Notes: generated by a model from the sequence alone, not told the origin. Shown: positions 52,918-61,893, counted from the first letter of the stretch. The stretch: 64,000 nt of DNA from CAZGNZ01 sp964527215 (GCA_964527215.1 CAZGNZ010000002.1:1-64000), one strand, 5' to 3'. A program made the numbers and translations.

Positions 52918-53693
52918 TGACTGATAATCAATCCACATCACAATTAGACGGAGATACTCTGGTCCGAGAGTATATCGCAGATCGCACAAAGGCAAAACGA
53001 GAACAGGCGATTCGAGCATTTCTGCCATTGGTGAAATACATCATTGGCCGTCTGAATCTGCCCAGCGACGGGATACTGAAAAGAGAAGATTTGTATCAGT
53101 ACGGAGTGATCGGTCTTCTCAATGCACTGGACCGTTTTCAGCCGTCGTTCAATGTCACATTCAAAACATTTGCCTATAAAAGAATTCATGGTGAGATTAT
53201 TGACGCCGTACGTAAAACCGGGGTACTTAACCGGGAACAGCTGCGTAGTGTGGGTCAAATCAATCAGGCAAGGGAAAAACTTCGGTATGAGCTGGGCAGG
53301 ACACCCACCCCTCAGGAAATCTGCACCAGGGCCGGTGTCCCTGAAAACAATTATTATTATCTCCAGCAGCTCATGAATCTGAGTTTCACCATTTCACTGG
53401 AAGAGCGGATCGGTGATGATTCAGAGGAAAGTCTCACCCGAAAAGACACCATTGCCGACCAGAATCAGATTCCGCCGGAAGCCCAGATGATGCATCAGGA
53501 ACTGAAGGAAGAACTGAAACACCTGATCCATGATCTCCCCGAAAGAGAACGGCTGGTTCTGGCACTGTATTTTTACGAAGAACTGACCCTGATGGATATT
53601 GGTCAGGTACTGGGATTGTCAGAATCCCGAGTCTCACAGATATTAAATCATACATTGATTGAATTGAAGATGCAGTTGAGACAGGCGAGTTAA
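52917..53693 (+). CDS. fliA: Sigma factor FliA (sigma-28)
   Basis: 258 residues. Region 2 shows LVKYIIGRLNL, GVIGLLNALDRF and TFKTFAYKRIHGEIIDAVRK; region 3 QAREKLRYELGRTPTPQEI; region 4 LPERERLVLALYFYEELTLMDIGQVLGLSESRVSQI, quoted in parts. It directs late flagellar and chemotaxis genes. The ATG overlaps the stop of the preceding gene. The anti-sigma factor FlgM was not found in the window. Confidence 0.96.
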   Translation: MTDNQSTSQLDGDTLVREYIADRTKAKREQAIRAFLPLVKYIIGRLNLPSDGILKREDLYQYGVIGLLNALDRFQPSFNVTFKTFAYKRIHGEIIDAVRKTGVLNREQLRSVGQINQAREKLRYELGRTPTPQEICTRAGVPENNYYYLQQLMNLSFTISLEERIGDDSEESLTRKDTIADQNQIPPEAQMMHQELKEELKHLIHDLPERERLVLALYFYEELTLMDIGQVLGLSESRVSQILNHTLIELKMQLRQAS

Positions 53694-53704
53694 AGGAGGT
53701 CTCT

Positions 53705-53968
53705 GTGTATGAGGACACAATAAAAACCAGTGACCTGTCAACGCTTGAAACCGTGCATGGAATAACCAATGCCGACAGACAGCCGAGACGGGAAAAAAAG
53801 AAGCGAGGTAAATCCCCCAGAAAACGCAAGCAGGATCAGGTGGAAATTTCTGTACTGAACAAGAATAAAGACAGCGGCCCTGACATCGGACGCAGCAGCA
53901 ACGTGACGGAGAATTCAAATCGGGAAGGATCGGAAAATCAGAAACATATTGATATTGTGGTCAGGTAA
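53705..53968 (+). CDS. Small basic disordered protein after fliA
   Basis: 87 residues, highly charged (RREKKKRGKSPRKRKQ) with no hydrophobic core and no known domain. GTG 53705 follows a perfect AAAGGAGG, so translation is likely. It could bind nucleic acid or act as a small regulator, possibly an anti-sigma-like partner of FliA, but nothing in the sequence proves it. It overlaps the next gene by 20 bases. Confidence 0.6.
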   Translation: MYEDTIKTSDLSTLETVHGITNADRQPRREKKKRGKSPRKRKQDQVEISVLNKNKDSGPDIGRSSNVTENSNREGSENQKHIDIVVR

Positions 53969-54839
53969 CAGGCTGCGCGGCAAAGAACAGCATCGGGGAC
54001 TGGAGAACTGGATGCTGCTCCTCCTGGCAGGATTTACAGCGGGAATTTTGTTCGGCACCGATGAACAGATTCGAGTGATATCCCAGGATTATTCCAGTTT
54101 TCACCGGGTAAAAATTTCCGGTCCCGAGGGCGGTCCCGCAGAATTTCTGCCCCTGCCGGATATTCGGGAGACACCGGAGGACGGACAGTTCGAAATTCTC
54201 TTTTCTCCCGTGGATACCAATCAGTTCCGCGGACAGAGTATCAGCCGCGACTGGGGCAATGTACCGCTTCAGCTGATCATAACTTTTCCGGACTCAAATA
54301 CAATGAAAATAGCAGGGACAACCATACCCTATTCCGAGTCCAGATGTTTTCATACTGTCCGTGAAAACATATACTATTTTGATATTTATCCTGATTCTGC
54401 TGATGAGTCAACATTCAGGGAAATGACATTGGGCTACAACGCAGAAGTGCATCCGCTCCCCGATTCCAAGGCATCAGATACTCTGCCGCCGGTTCGAACA
54501 TTCATGGCTACTGCTCACAGCGGTCAAACTGAATCCGGTTTTTCTGCACGTATTTTGAAAGCGTTGGGATACGCCCTGCTTGTCACCGTTTTACTGGCCG
54601 CTTTTTTCTTCGTATTCGTGTTTCGCCGGAAACTGGACCAGTATTTTCGCAAATTGAGTCACCGTACTCAGCTGAAAACAGGCGGTCGTGAATCAACTTC
54701 AGCATTGCAACATACACCCTTGACACCGGAAGCGAGAGAACAGCAGATAAAGGAAATAATGGAGTCCCGGGATGTCAGCTGGGATGAAGCCAATATCATC
54801 ATCAGCATGAATGAAAGAAAACTCAATGTCAAGGCATAA
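53949..54839 (+). CDS. Bitopic membrane protein, unknown function
   Basis: 296 residues. One membrane segment at about 20-37 (MLLLLAGFTAGILFG), a periplasmic-type domain of about 165 residues, a second membrane segment at about 207-227 (ALLVTVLLAAFFFVFVF), and a cytoplasmic tail with charged helices ending in a CUE- or UBA-like helical stretch (TPEAREQQIKEIMESRDVSWDEA). I know no family. The start is uncertain: TTG 53949 and TTG 53955 are candidates. It overlaps its two neighbours and is thus part of the fliA operon. Confidence 0.65.
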   Translation: MILWSGNRLRGKEQHRGLENWMLLLLAGFTAGILFGTDEQIRVISQDYSSFHRVKISGPEGGPAEFLPLPDIRETPEDGQFEILFSPVDTNQFRGQSISRDWGNVPLQLIITFPDSNTMKIAGTTIPYSESRCFHTVRENIYYFDIYPDSADESTFREMTLGYNAEVHPLPDSKASDTLPPVRTFMATAHSGQTESGFSARILKALGYALLVTVLLAAFFFVFVFRRKLDQYFRKLSHRTQLKTGGRESTSALQHTPLTPEAREQQIKEIMESRDVSWDEANIIISMNERKLNVKA

Positions 54840-55143
54840 ATCAACATCGGACCAGTACACAGACACCAGCGGTTTCAATGTAAAGTCCGGACTGGAAAAC
54901 CTGATGCGCAGACTGCACCCCGGCATGGAGGTTCAGGGGAGGATTGTTGAAGTCATTGGCGGCGACCGCTACCTGCTGCGTATATGGGGCTACAATATTC
55001 TTACTGAATCCCATAAGCAATTCAGCAAATTTGAAGAAGTTGATCTCACCGTACTCCAGGTAAATCCCCATCTGGTTCTGGATATCAAAAAGAAAAACAC
55101 TGGAAAAACTGGCTTGCGTGATGGAATGAATGTGCTGGTATGA
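54811..55143 (+). CDS. Small protein with FliK-like beta domain
   Basis: 110 residues. The core MEVQGRIVEVIGGDRYLLRIWGYNILTESH (quoted by its parts GRIVEVIGG and YLLRIWGYNILTES) followed by LTVLQVNPHLVLDI resembles the beta-barrel domain found in hook-length-control-like proteins of other phyla, where it lies before the FliK core. Here it is stand-alone. ATG 54811 lies in the previous gene; ATG 54826 is an alternative. Function is unknown; it may belong to hook-length control (inference). Confidence 0.6.
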   Translation: MKENSMSRHKSTSDQYTDTSGFNVKSGLENLMRRLHPGMEVQGRIVEVIGGDRYLLRIWGYNILTESHKQFSKFEEVDLTVLQVNPHLVLDIKKKNTGKTGLRDGMNVLV

Positions 55144-55177
55144 TGCAAGTTACTAAAAAATATTAAAGAGATACTTT

Positions 55178-56392
55178 ATGTCAGAGATTTCCCCGGCATT
55201 GCTGAGAGACTATGTTACCACCATTACGGTTCTGGACAGTATTCGGGATGCGGTTTTATTTCTGAATCCTTCCGGAAAGATTGAATATGCCAACAACAGT
55301 GCTCTGAAGCTATTGAAGATCGAACTTAATGATATGCTGGGAAAAGCGGTGGATGATTTTCTGATTGACTATGCCAGCGAACCGGCTGACCGTATTTTCC
55401 GGAAAGCAAAGCAGGCGTTTTCAAACCAGGAAACACTGGATAAACTGAATGCCGGGCTGCTGGGCGATCTTGAAGCGGCACTGGTTTACAGGTCTGTTGT
55501 GGTTCCGGTATCACTGTGCTTCAATGCCATTACGGATGATCAGGAGAAAATACGCTACATTGTTGCGACCGCTCGGGATATCAGTAACCGGCAAACCCTG
55601 GAGAAGGAACTTCGCCTGCAGCAGGCCATGTCCGTTTCGCATGATCGGCTTCGAGCACTTGGAGAACTGGCTGTCGGTCTGGTGCATGAACTGACGCAGC
55701 CTTTGCTGGCGCTGAAGCTGAGGGTTGAAATGCTGAGCGAAAAAGACGAACTGAAGACTGAACCGTTTCAGGAAACTGTCCCGGAAATGCTGGGATTGGT
55801 TGACCGCATGACGAGTACCATCCAGACCATCCGGTCGTTTGCATCCCAGGCCGAAGATCAGACCATTTCGATGATCAATATCAACGAATGCCTGGATAAA
55901 GCACTCAGTCTTGTCAATTATGAGTTCGTAAAGCGGAATATCTCCGTTGAGATAAACAAAGGATCGAATTTGCCGTATTTTGTGGGGAATTCGCTGCTTG
56001 TGCAGCAGGTGTTTGTAAATATTCTCACCAATGCCAGAGATGCTTTTGATATGCCGGTAACAGACGATGAAAACGTTGATGAAAAACCGGAAATAGTGCT
56101 CGAGACCCGGTCACATGAAGGGAAGTGGCTGGAAATTTCTTTCAAGGACAATGCCGGGGGAATCGAACCGCACAATGTGAACAGGGTATTTGAACCATTT
56201 TTTACAACCAGGCGGCCGGACCAGAATTCCGGAGTAGGTTTGTCATTCGCCAAAAGCATTATCACATCTCTGGGGGGTGACATTCGTTTGAAAGTTGATG
56301 AAGGGAAAGGCAGTACATTTACAGTTCGAATTCCAGTGGTTCTGGAAGAAGAAAGCGATCAGCTGCGCAATCTGATCGAGATGCTGAGCTAA
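55178..56392 (+). CDS. PAS-domain sensor histidine kinase
   Basis: 404 residues, cytoplasmic. A PAS domain spans about 15-140 (IRDAVLFLNPSGKIEYANNSALKLL), then the DHp helix with H170 in GLVHELTQPLLALKLRV, and the ATPase domain with N box QVFVNILTNARDAF, G1 DNAGGI, F box EPFFTTR and G2 GVGLSFAKSI. In flagellar clusters such a soluble kinase (FlrB/FleS type) phosphorylates the NtrC-type activator. AAAGAG precedes the ATG. It pairs with the ATPase-less GAF protein that follows 2 bases later. Confidence 0.9.
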   Translation: MSEISPALLRDYVTTITVLDSIRDAVLFLNPSGKIEYANNSALKLLKIELNDMLGKAVDDFLIDYASEPADRIFRKAKQAFSNQETLDKLNAGLLGDLEAALVYRSVVVPVSLCFNAITDDQEKIRYIVATARDISNRQTLEKELRLQQAMSVSHDRLRALGELAVGLVHELTQPLLALKLRVEMLSEKDELKTEPFQETVPEMLGLVDRMTSTIQTIRSFASQAEDQTISMININECLDKALSLVNYEFVKRNISVEINKGSNLPYFVGNSLLVQQVFVNILTNARDAFDMPVTDDENVDEKPEIVLETRSHEGKWLEISFKDNAGGIEPHNVNRVFEPFFTTRRPDQNSGVGLSFAKSIITSLGGDIRLKVDEGKGSTFTVRIPVVLEEESDQLRNLIEMLS

Positions 56393-56394
56393 AC

Positions 56395-57213
56395 ATGGTA
56401 AACACAAAGATATTGCTTGAAATTGCAGGGATTCTGCAGCGGGGACTGGGGTCTGATGAAACGTTTGAGGCGGTTTTTGATATTCTTGAGAGATCCGTCC
56501 CCTATGATTACGCAACCCTTTTTCTGTATGATCAGGAATCGGATCAGCTGGAAGTGATTCACCAGATAGGAGACGAACGAGTGGATCTGGCGGGAGAAAT
56601 CAGTTTTGACCGGGGCTTGGGCATGTCCAGCTGGATATCCCACCAGTCAAATCCTGTCATCATTCCGTCACTGATGAAGTCCAGACCGGGAAAGGATCAG
56701 CGTTTTTCCTCGTTTGTATCCATGCCGCTGAAAGTGGGGGACAAGCTGATCGGGGTTCTGAATCTCGCGCACAACGAACCTGACACGTATCAAAGGTCTG
56801 AAATGGCGGATTACGAATCGGTTCAGCTTCAGATATCCAACGTAATGGACAAAATTATGCTGCGGAGATCACTGGCCCAGAAAAACAGTGCGCTGGAGCA
56901 GGCAATGAAGGATCTCGAAACTGCCCAGGGCAAACTGATTGAAAAAGAACGTCTGGCTGCAATCGGTGAAATCGTAGTAACAGTGAATCATGAAATAAAC
57001 AATCCGCTGACCAGTATCATCGGTCTGGCGGAAATTCTGGAACTGACCATTCACACCACCAGCAAGGACAAAATGAGGGATGCGCTGAAAACCATCCTCA
57101 AGGCTGCCCGGAAAATTCAGAAAGTCACAGATCGGCTGAAAAGCATCAACTCATCGGAAGCCCAGGATTATGTCGGGGATACAAAAATGACCAGGCTGCC
57201 CTCCTCGTCCTGA
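56395..57213 (+). CDS. GAF-DHp protein lacking an ATPase domain
   Basis: 272 residues. A GAF domain covers about 5-155 (LERSVPYDYATLFLYDQESDQLEVI, SMPLKVGDKLIGVLNLAH), a coiled coil 160-185, then a DHp two-helix with H199 in VTVNHEINNPLTSIIGLAEIL. The protein stops after the second DHp helix, so the HATPase domain is missing. No frameshift remnant of one is visible downstream, where an intergenic stretch with the flgF promoter starts. It may be trans-phosphorylated by the PAS kinase before it or tune its dimerisation. Confidence 0.85.
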   Translation: MVNTKILLEIAGILQRGLGSDETFEAVFDILERSVPYDYATLFLYDQESDQLEVIHQIGDERVDLAGEISFDRGLGMSSWISHQSNPVIIPSLMKSRPGKDQRFSSFVSMPLKVGDKLIGVLNLAHNEPDTYQRSEMADYESVQLQISNVMDKIMLRRSLAQKNSALEQAMKDLETAQGKLIEKERLAAIGEIVVTVNHEINNPLTSIIGLAEILELTIHTTSKDKMRDALKTILKAARKIQKVTDRLKSINSSEAQDYVGDTKMTRLPSSS

Positions 57214-57436
57214 TTTATCCATCGCATGCGGAACCTCATTCCATCGACAGGAAAAAGATTCCCCGGCTTTCTAAATAATTCCCGTTTTCCCTTTTGATGG
57301 ACTGGCAGTGGATATTTGAATCCCTGCATCCATGCTTGAGACTATTCATATATCTTTAATATTAATTTAACTTACAAGTACTCTCCAACTGCCTGAACAG
57401 TCAGGTTCAGTGTTCCCGGTAAACGTTGAATTCCAG

Positions 57437-57452
57437 CGGCATTGTTATTGCA
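57437..57452 (+). promoter_or_regulatory. Sigma-54 promoter of flgF operon
   Basis: CGGCAT-TGTTA-TTGCA matches the -24/-12 consensus TGGCAY-N5-TTGCW at all but the first base, with exact spacing. A start near 57463 leaves a leader with AAGGAG before the flgF ATG. It fits control by the NtrC-type activator at 26654-28018. Confidence 0.75.
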
Positions 57453-57481
57453 TAAATAGGCCGCGAAGGAGATAACGGATT

Positions 57482-58186
57482 ATGAATATTGGACTCGGCA
57501 GACTCAAAAACGTGATGAACCTGCAGCTGCAGAAGAACAATATCACAGCCAATAATCTGGCCAATGTCAATACCACCGGTTTCAAGCGTGAAGACAGCTT
57601 TTTGGAATTTCTGGAGAAGAGTTCCGCCTCTGAACTTGATATCAGTACGACCTTCACGCAGGGTGCCCTGAAGGAAACCCAAAATCCATTGGATGCAGCC
57701 ATTTCGGGCCGCGGATTTTTTGTCGTTGAAACCGATGCAGGGTTGGCTTATACCAGAGACGGTCATTTTACAGTGAATGATGAGGGTCTGCTGACTACCA
57801 CAGGCGGGCTGCCGGTTCTGGGACAGGGCGGCTGGATTTCCATTTCTCAGGATGGTTTAAAAGTTGGAGATGTTTCGATTTCCCACGCGGGTGAGATCTG
57901 GATTGACGGGCGGTTTACCGACAGACTGAGGGTTGTTGATTTTGAAGATTATGATCAGCTTCAGAAAACAGGATCGAATTTGTATGCTGCGTCCCGGACA
58001 GACGCCGCAGCGGATATCGATGAACCCCGCGTAATCCAGGGAAATCTGGAAGGATCCAATGTTGATCCGGTGCAGGAAATGATCTCCATGATTGAGCTTC
58101 AGCGTCATTTTGAAAGTTCCCAGCGGGTGATGAAAGTGATTGATCAAACACTGGGAAAAGCAGCGACAGAAGTCAGTCGCTATTAA
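57482..58186 (+). CDS. flgF: Flagellar rod protein FlgF
   Basis: 234 residues. N-terminus NNITANNLANVNTTGFKRE and C-terminus GSNVDPVQEMISMIELQRHFESSQRVMKVIDQTLGKA are the rod D0 regions; SGRGFFVVETDAGLAYTRDGHF is the middle signature. It is shorter than FlgG (262) and lies before it as usual, hence FlgF. It is exported by the type III system. A good Shine-Dalgarno AAGGAG is present. FlgG begins 14 bases later. Confidence 0.95.
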   Translation: MNIGLGRLKNVMNLQLQKNNITANNLANVNTTGFKREDSFLEFLEKSSASELDISTTFTQGALKETQNPLDAAISGRGFFVVETDAGLAYTRDGHFTVNDEGLLTTTGGLPVLGQGGWISISQDGLKVGDVSISHAGEIWIDGRFTDRLRVVDFEDYDQLQKTGSNLYAASRTDAAADIDEPRVIQGNLEGSNVDPVQEMISMIELQRHFESSQRVMKVIDQTLGKAATEVSRY

Positions 58187-58200
58187 TAAGGATAAGTAAG

Positions 58201-58989
58201 ATGTTACGTGCACTCCGTACAGCAGCGCTTGGCATGCAGGGTCAGCAGATGAATGTGGACAACATTGCCAATAATCTGGCCAATGTCAACACAACAGGAT
58301 ACAAAAAATCCAGTATCGAATTTCAGGATCTTCTGTATGAAACCGTGGAATCCGGTTCATCCATATCAATGGAAGGAAATGAAAAACCCGGCTCCATTCA
58401 GATCGGCAGCGGAAACAAACCGGTGTCCACCTATCGCACGTTTTCCCAAGGCAGCATCACTGAAACCAGCAATCCGCTGGACATGGCCATTAACGGGCAG
58501 GGTTTCTTTCAGGTTCTGCAGCCCGACGGGAGCATTGCTTTCAGTCGGGACGGGGCGTTTCGAATCAATGCCCAGGGAAATCTGGTAAATTCAATGGGAC
58601 TGCAGATGTATCCGGAAATGAACTTCCCCGAAGGGGTTACCAGCGTGAACATCTCGCAGGACGGAATCATATCCGTACTCCTGGACGGGGAAACCATGGC
58701 GGATGAAATCGGGCAGGTTGAACTGGCAGGTTTTATGAATCCGGGAGGTCTGAAAGCCATTGGCGGAAATCTTTTTGTGGCGACAGACTCCTCAGGTGAT
58801 CCTTCATTCGGAATTCCGGGGGAAGACCGCTTCGGCTCGCTGGAACAGGGCTATCTGGAGAAATCAAATGTGGATGTGGTCAGCGAAATGATTAACCTCA
58901 TTGTATCCCAGAGGGCTTATGAAATCAACAGTAAAGCAGTGAAAACAGCCGATGAACTGATGTCCCTGACCAACAATATCAAACGGTAA
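58201..58989 (+). CDS. flgG: Flagellar distal rod protein FlgG
   Basis: 262 residues, the standard FlgG length. N-terminus LRTAALGMQGQQMNVDNIANNLANVNTTGYKKS, GSVT-like middle QGSITETSNPLDMAINGQGFFQV, and C-terminus LEKSNVDVVSEMINLIVSQRAYEINSKAVKTADEL, each quoted in part. FlgG polymerises as the distal rod. The order flgF-flgG-flgA-flgH-flgI continues with very short spacers. Confidence 0.97.
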   Translation: MLRALRTAALGMQGQQMNVDNIANNLANVNTTGYKKSSIEFQDLLYETVESGSSISMEGNEKPGSIQIGSGNKPVSTYRTFSQGSITETSNPLDMAINGQGFFQVLQPDGSIAFSRDGAFRINAQGNLVNSMGLQMYPEMNFPEGVTSVNISQDGIISVLLDGETMADEIGQVELAGFMNPGGLKAIGGNLFVATDSSGDPSFGIPGEDRFGSLEQGYLEKSNVDVVSEMINLIVSQRAYEINSKAVKTADELMSLTNNIKR

Positions 58990-58993
58990 TCAG

Positions 58994-59695
58994 ATGCGCG
59001 GCGCGATCTTTTCTTGTCTTGCGATTTTAGTTCTCAGCATTGCAGTGCTGAAAGGGAACGATCATATGCGAGAGGTCAAAGACGTGCTGTACCAGTATTT
59101 TCACGAATCATTTAAAGTTCCGGTTGAAGATATACAGCTGGAAATCCTGCATTTTAATCCAGAAGAAATTCAACTGGAGAAATCAGAAGAACTCCGGGTG
59201 ACCTCCCGTACTGCTCTTCCGCGGTTGGGTCATCAGATGCTCTGGCTGAATATTATAAACCAGCAGTTGATCACCAAAAAAGTTCCGGTGACCCTGCGTG
59301 CAAGCGTATCCGTTCCGGTTGCAGTAGCCACCGAGAAAATTAACCGCGGAGCCGCTGTTGACGCTGACCAGTATGAACTGAGAAAAGTGATGTTAAAGGA
59401 TAATATCAACAAATACTGCTGCGATCAAACTTTCGTTTCGGGGATGACGGCGAAAAGAGTAATCCGTCCGAACACCCTGATCCGCAAAGATATGCTGGAA
59501 GAAGCGCATGACCTTGAAAAAGGGTCTGAAATTCAGGTAAATCTGGTCACAGGCAGTCTGACCGTGACCACCACCGGCAAAGCCGTACAGGGCGGGAAAA
59601 TCGGATCGGAAATCAGAATCGTCTGTGAACCCACCGGCCGCCGGCTTCGCGGCATCATTACGTCGCCGGAAACCGTACTTGTCGATTTAAACTGA
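58994..59695 (+). CDS. flgA: P-ring assembly chaperone FlgA
   Basis: 233 residues. A cleavable signal peptide (about 1-21) sends it to the periplasm. The C-terminal SAF-type domain is seen as SVPVAVATEKINRGAAVDADQYELRKV and VNLVTGSLTVTTTGKAVQGGKIGSEIRIV, quoted by landmarks. FlgA helps FlgI form the P ring. It follows flgG by 4 bases. An adjacent Cys pair (about residues 137-138, YCCDQ) is unusual but not diagnostic. Confidence 0.92.
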   Translation: MRGAIFSCLAILVLSIAVLKGNDHMREVKDVLYQYFHESFKVPVEDIQLEILHFNPEEIQLEKSEELRVTSRTALPRLGHQMLWLNIINQQLITKKVPVTLRASVSVPVAVATEKINRGAAVDADQYELRKVMLKDNINKYCCDQTFVSGMTAKRVIRPNTLIRKDMLEEAHDLEKGSEIQVNLVTGSLTVTTTGKAVQGGKIGSEIRIVCEPTGRRLRGIITSPETVLVDLN

Positions 59696-59702
59696 GGGTA
59701 TA

Positions 59703-60338
59703 ATGATAAGAAAAGGTGCCTTTATCGTATTCCTTACCGGGTTGCTTAACATTATGCTGAGCCAGGGATTTGATATCTCCCGTTCATTGTACTCCGATGT
59801 GAAGGCTCACCAGATCGGTGATATCATCACGGTGCTGATTGTCGAATCGGCCAATGCATCCCGGGAATCCAATATTTCAAGTTCCACAGATTCAGACATT
59901 TCCGCTGACGCATCCATGGACGGAAACATTTTCTCTGCAGCCACAGAAAACGGATTTCTGCCTCTGTTCGGTGCAAGCAGTTCTCTTTCAACCAATCACG
60001 ACGGCCAGGAAGGCACAAAACAGAAAGAGCAGCTGACGGGAAAGATTTCTGCCACGATCGTCAACAAAACAGATAACGGCATGCTGTTGATTGAAGGCAG
60101 GCGCACGCTGGAGGTGAACGGAGAGGAAAATCTGATGGAATTGTCGGGGATGATCAGGCCCCGTGACATTCAAACGGACAATACGGTGTTTTCGTACAAT
60201 GTAGCCGATGCTGAAATCACCTACCGCAAAAGCGGGGTTGCCAATAAATTTATGAAACCCGGAACAACCAAACGCTGGACCACAACCGTGCTGCTTTTGC
60301 TGGCATTGGTGGTGGGAATGAGCGGAGAAGGGCTGTAA
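59703..60338 (+). CDS. flgH: L-ring protein FlgH, no lipobox
   Basis: 211 residues. A hydrophobic N-terminal signal (about 5-21) is followed by SRSLYSDVKAHQIGDIITVLIVE, the FlgH core GKISATIVNKTDNGMLLIEGRRTLEVNGE, and IRPRDIQTDNTVFSYNVADAEI. Most FlgH proteins are lipoproteins with a lipobox Cys; this one has no Cys at all. Its end carries a second hydrophobic stretch (TTTVLLLLALVVGM, about 193-206), a possible alternative anchor. It overlaps flgI by one base. Confidence 0.93.
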   Translation: MIRKGAFIVFLTGLLNIMLSQGFDISRSLYSDVKAHQIGDIITVLIVESANASRESNISSSTDSDISADASMDGNIFSAATENGFLPLFGASSSLSTNHDGQEGTKQKEQLTGKISATIVNKTDNGMLLIEGRRTLEVNGEENLMELSGMIRPRDIQTDNTVFSYNVADAEITYRKSGVANKFMKPGTTKRWTTTVLLLLALVVGMSGEGL

Positions 60339-61504
60339 TGATGCGTTTTGCTGGTTTCCGGCTGCTGACTGGAATTGTTTGCCTCAGCCTGATGTTCGGA
60401 GAGGTGCGGGTGAAAGACATCGCACACCTGGAAAACGGCTTTCAGCAGTCACTGGTGGGTTATGGGCTGGTAATCGGACTGAACGGAACAGGTGACCGTT
60501 CCGGCGGCAGCCGCGGTGCTATTTTTACGGTACAGACCATCAGCAATATGCTGGAACGTTTCGGCATTACGGTACCGAAAGAAGTGCTGCGCACGCGGAA
60601 TGTGGCTGCTGTAATGGTTACTGCAAAAACACCGGCATACGGAAGAATCGGAACGCCATTCGATGTCACGGTCAGCTCTCTGGGCGATGCTTCCAGTCTG
60701 GAAGGCGGGGTTCTCATGATGACCCCCCTGCACAGTATTGACGGGACGTATTACGCATTGTCGCAGGGGCCGGTATCCATTGGCGGGTACAGCATCGAAA
60801 CCGACGCGGGTGAGAGTCTGAGGAAGAATCATGCCACTGTCGGCAGAGTACCCGGCGGCGGCGTGTTGGAAGTGATGATTGAAGGGGAGGACCTGGATTT
60901 CACACAGCCTGTGCGGTATCTCCTGATTGAACCGGATTTCGTCACTGCTTCCCGAGTTGCAGATGAAATCAATCTCATTAAACTGGGTCCGGAAGCCACG
61001 TATCCTGCTGACGGAGGAACCGAAGACTGGCTGGCAAAACCGTTGAATGCCGGCACCATTGAAGTTTCTTTCCCGGATACCATTGCAACCATTGAGGCCG
61101 CCATTTTTTACCTGGCCGGCATTGACACCATTCTGGTGGATCCGGATGTTGAAGCGCGTATTGTCATTAACGAACGCACCGGCACCATTGTCGCCGGCGG
61201 GAACGTCCGTATATCTGAAGTGATGATTTCACATGGGAATCTCACGATTCATACCAGACAGTCAGCCCTGATATCCCAGCCGTCGGCTGCATTCAGCAAT
61301 GCCGGCAGCACGGTGGTGGTCCCGATCACGGAAACGGAACTGGTTGAAGAGGAAGGAGCCAATGCCGTGGTTCCCGAGACCACAACCGTAAATGATCTGG
61401 CTGTCGCCCTGAATGAACTGGGGGTCAAGCCACGGGACATCATTGCCATTTTCCAGGCTATCAAGCAGGCAGGAGCCCTTAACGCAAAACTGATCATCAT
61501 GTAA
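60338..61504 (+). CDS. flgI: P-ring protein FlgI
   Basis: 388 residues. A signal peptide (about 1-23) precedes VRVKDIAHLENGFQQSLVGYGLVIGLNGTGD, quoted as the family start; later RNVAAVMVTAKTP, GTPFDVTVSSLGDASSLEGGVLMMTPL, and C-terminal LGVKPRDIIAIFQAIKQAGALNAKL. It builds the periplasmic P ring. Two adjacent ATGs begin the gene. The rod-binding flgJ-like gene follows after 3 bases. Confidence 0.97.
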   Translation: MMRFAGFRLLTGIVCLSLMFGEVRVKDIAHLENGFQQSLVGYGLVIGLNGTGDRSGGSRGAIFTVQTISNMLERFGITVPKEVLRTRNVAAVMVTAKTPAYGRIGTPFDVTVSSLGDASSLEGGVLMMTPLHSIDGTYYALSQGPVSIGGYSIETDAGESLRKNHATVGRVPGGGVLEVMIEGEDLDFTQPVRYLLIEPDFVTASRVADEINLIKLGPEATYPADGGTEDWLAKPLNAGTIEVSFPDTIATIEAAIFYLAGIDTILVDPDVEARIVINERTGTIVAGGNVRISEVMISHGNLTIHTRQSALISQPSAAFSNAGSTVVVPITETELVEEEGANAVVPETTTVNDLAVALNELGVKPRDIIAIFQAIKQAGALNAKLIIM

Positions 61505-61507
61505 ACC

Positions 61508-61891
61508 ATGAATGAAATTAAAAATATTACCCCAAACTATCTCTCGGTCCGCGGCTCCGGAATGAGCTCCGGAAATGAGAATATCAGGGACCGCACCCTG
61601 AGGGATCAAAGCCGGGAACTGGAAACTGTATTCCTGACCCAGATGATCAAGACCATGGAAAAAACCATTCCGGGCGGCGGAATTACAGGCAGCGGAAAAA
61701 ACAGTCTCTCCGGAATGATGTTCAGCAGCGTCATGGCTCAGGCCGTGAGTTCCGGGGGCGGGATCGGACTGGCAGACATGATTTATCAGTCACTGGCCGA
61801 CAAAGGTGAAATCCTGTCTGACGATGAACTCTCCGGCGACAGCATGATGCATGCATTGGATTATTTAACCACTCACGGAAAACTGAAGTAA
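61508..61891 (+). CDS. flgJ: FlgJ-like rod-binding protein without muramidase
   Basis: 127 residues. It contains only the rod-binding domain: LRDQSRELETVFLTQMIKTMEKTIPGGG and MFSSVMAQAVSSGGGIGLADMIYQSL, quoted in parts. The C-terminal peptidoglycan hydrolase domain of E. coli FlgJ is missing, as in many phyla where another enzyme opens the wall. No such hydrolase is seen in the window. It lies between flgI and flgN with 2-3 base spacers. Confidence 0.92.
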   Translation: MNEIKNITPNYLSVRGSGMSSGNENIRDRTLRDQSRELETVFLTQMIKTMEKTIPGGGITGSGKNSLSGMMFSSVMAQAVSSGGGIGLADMIYQSLADKGEILSDDELSGDSMMHALDYLTTHGKLK

Positions 61892-61893
61892 TC

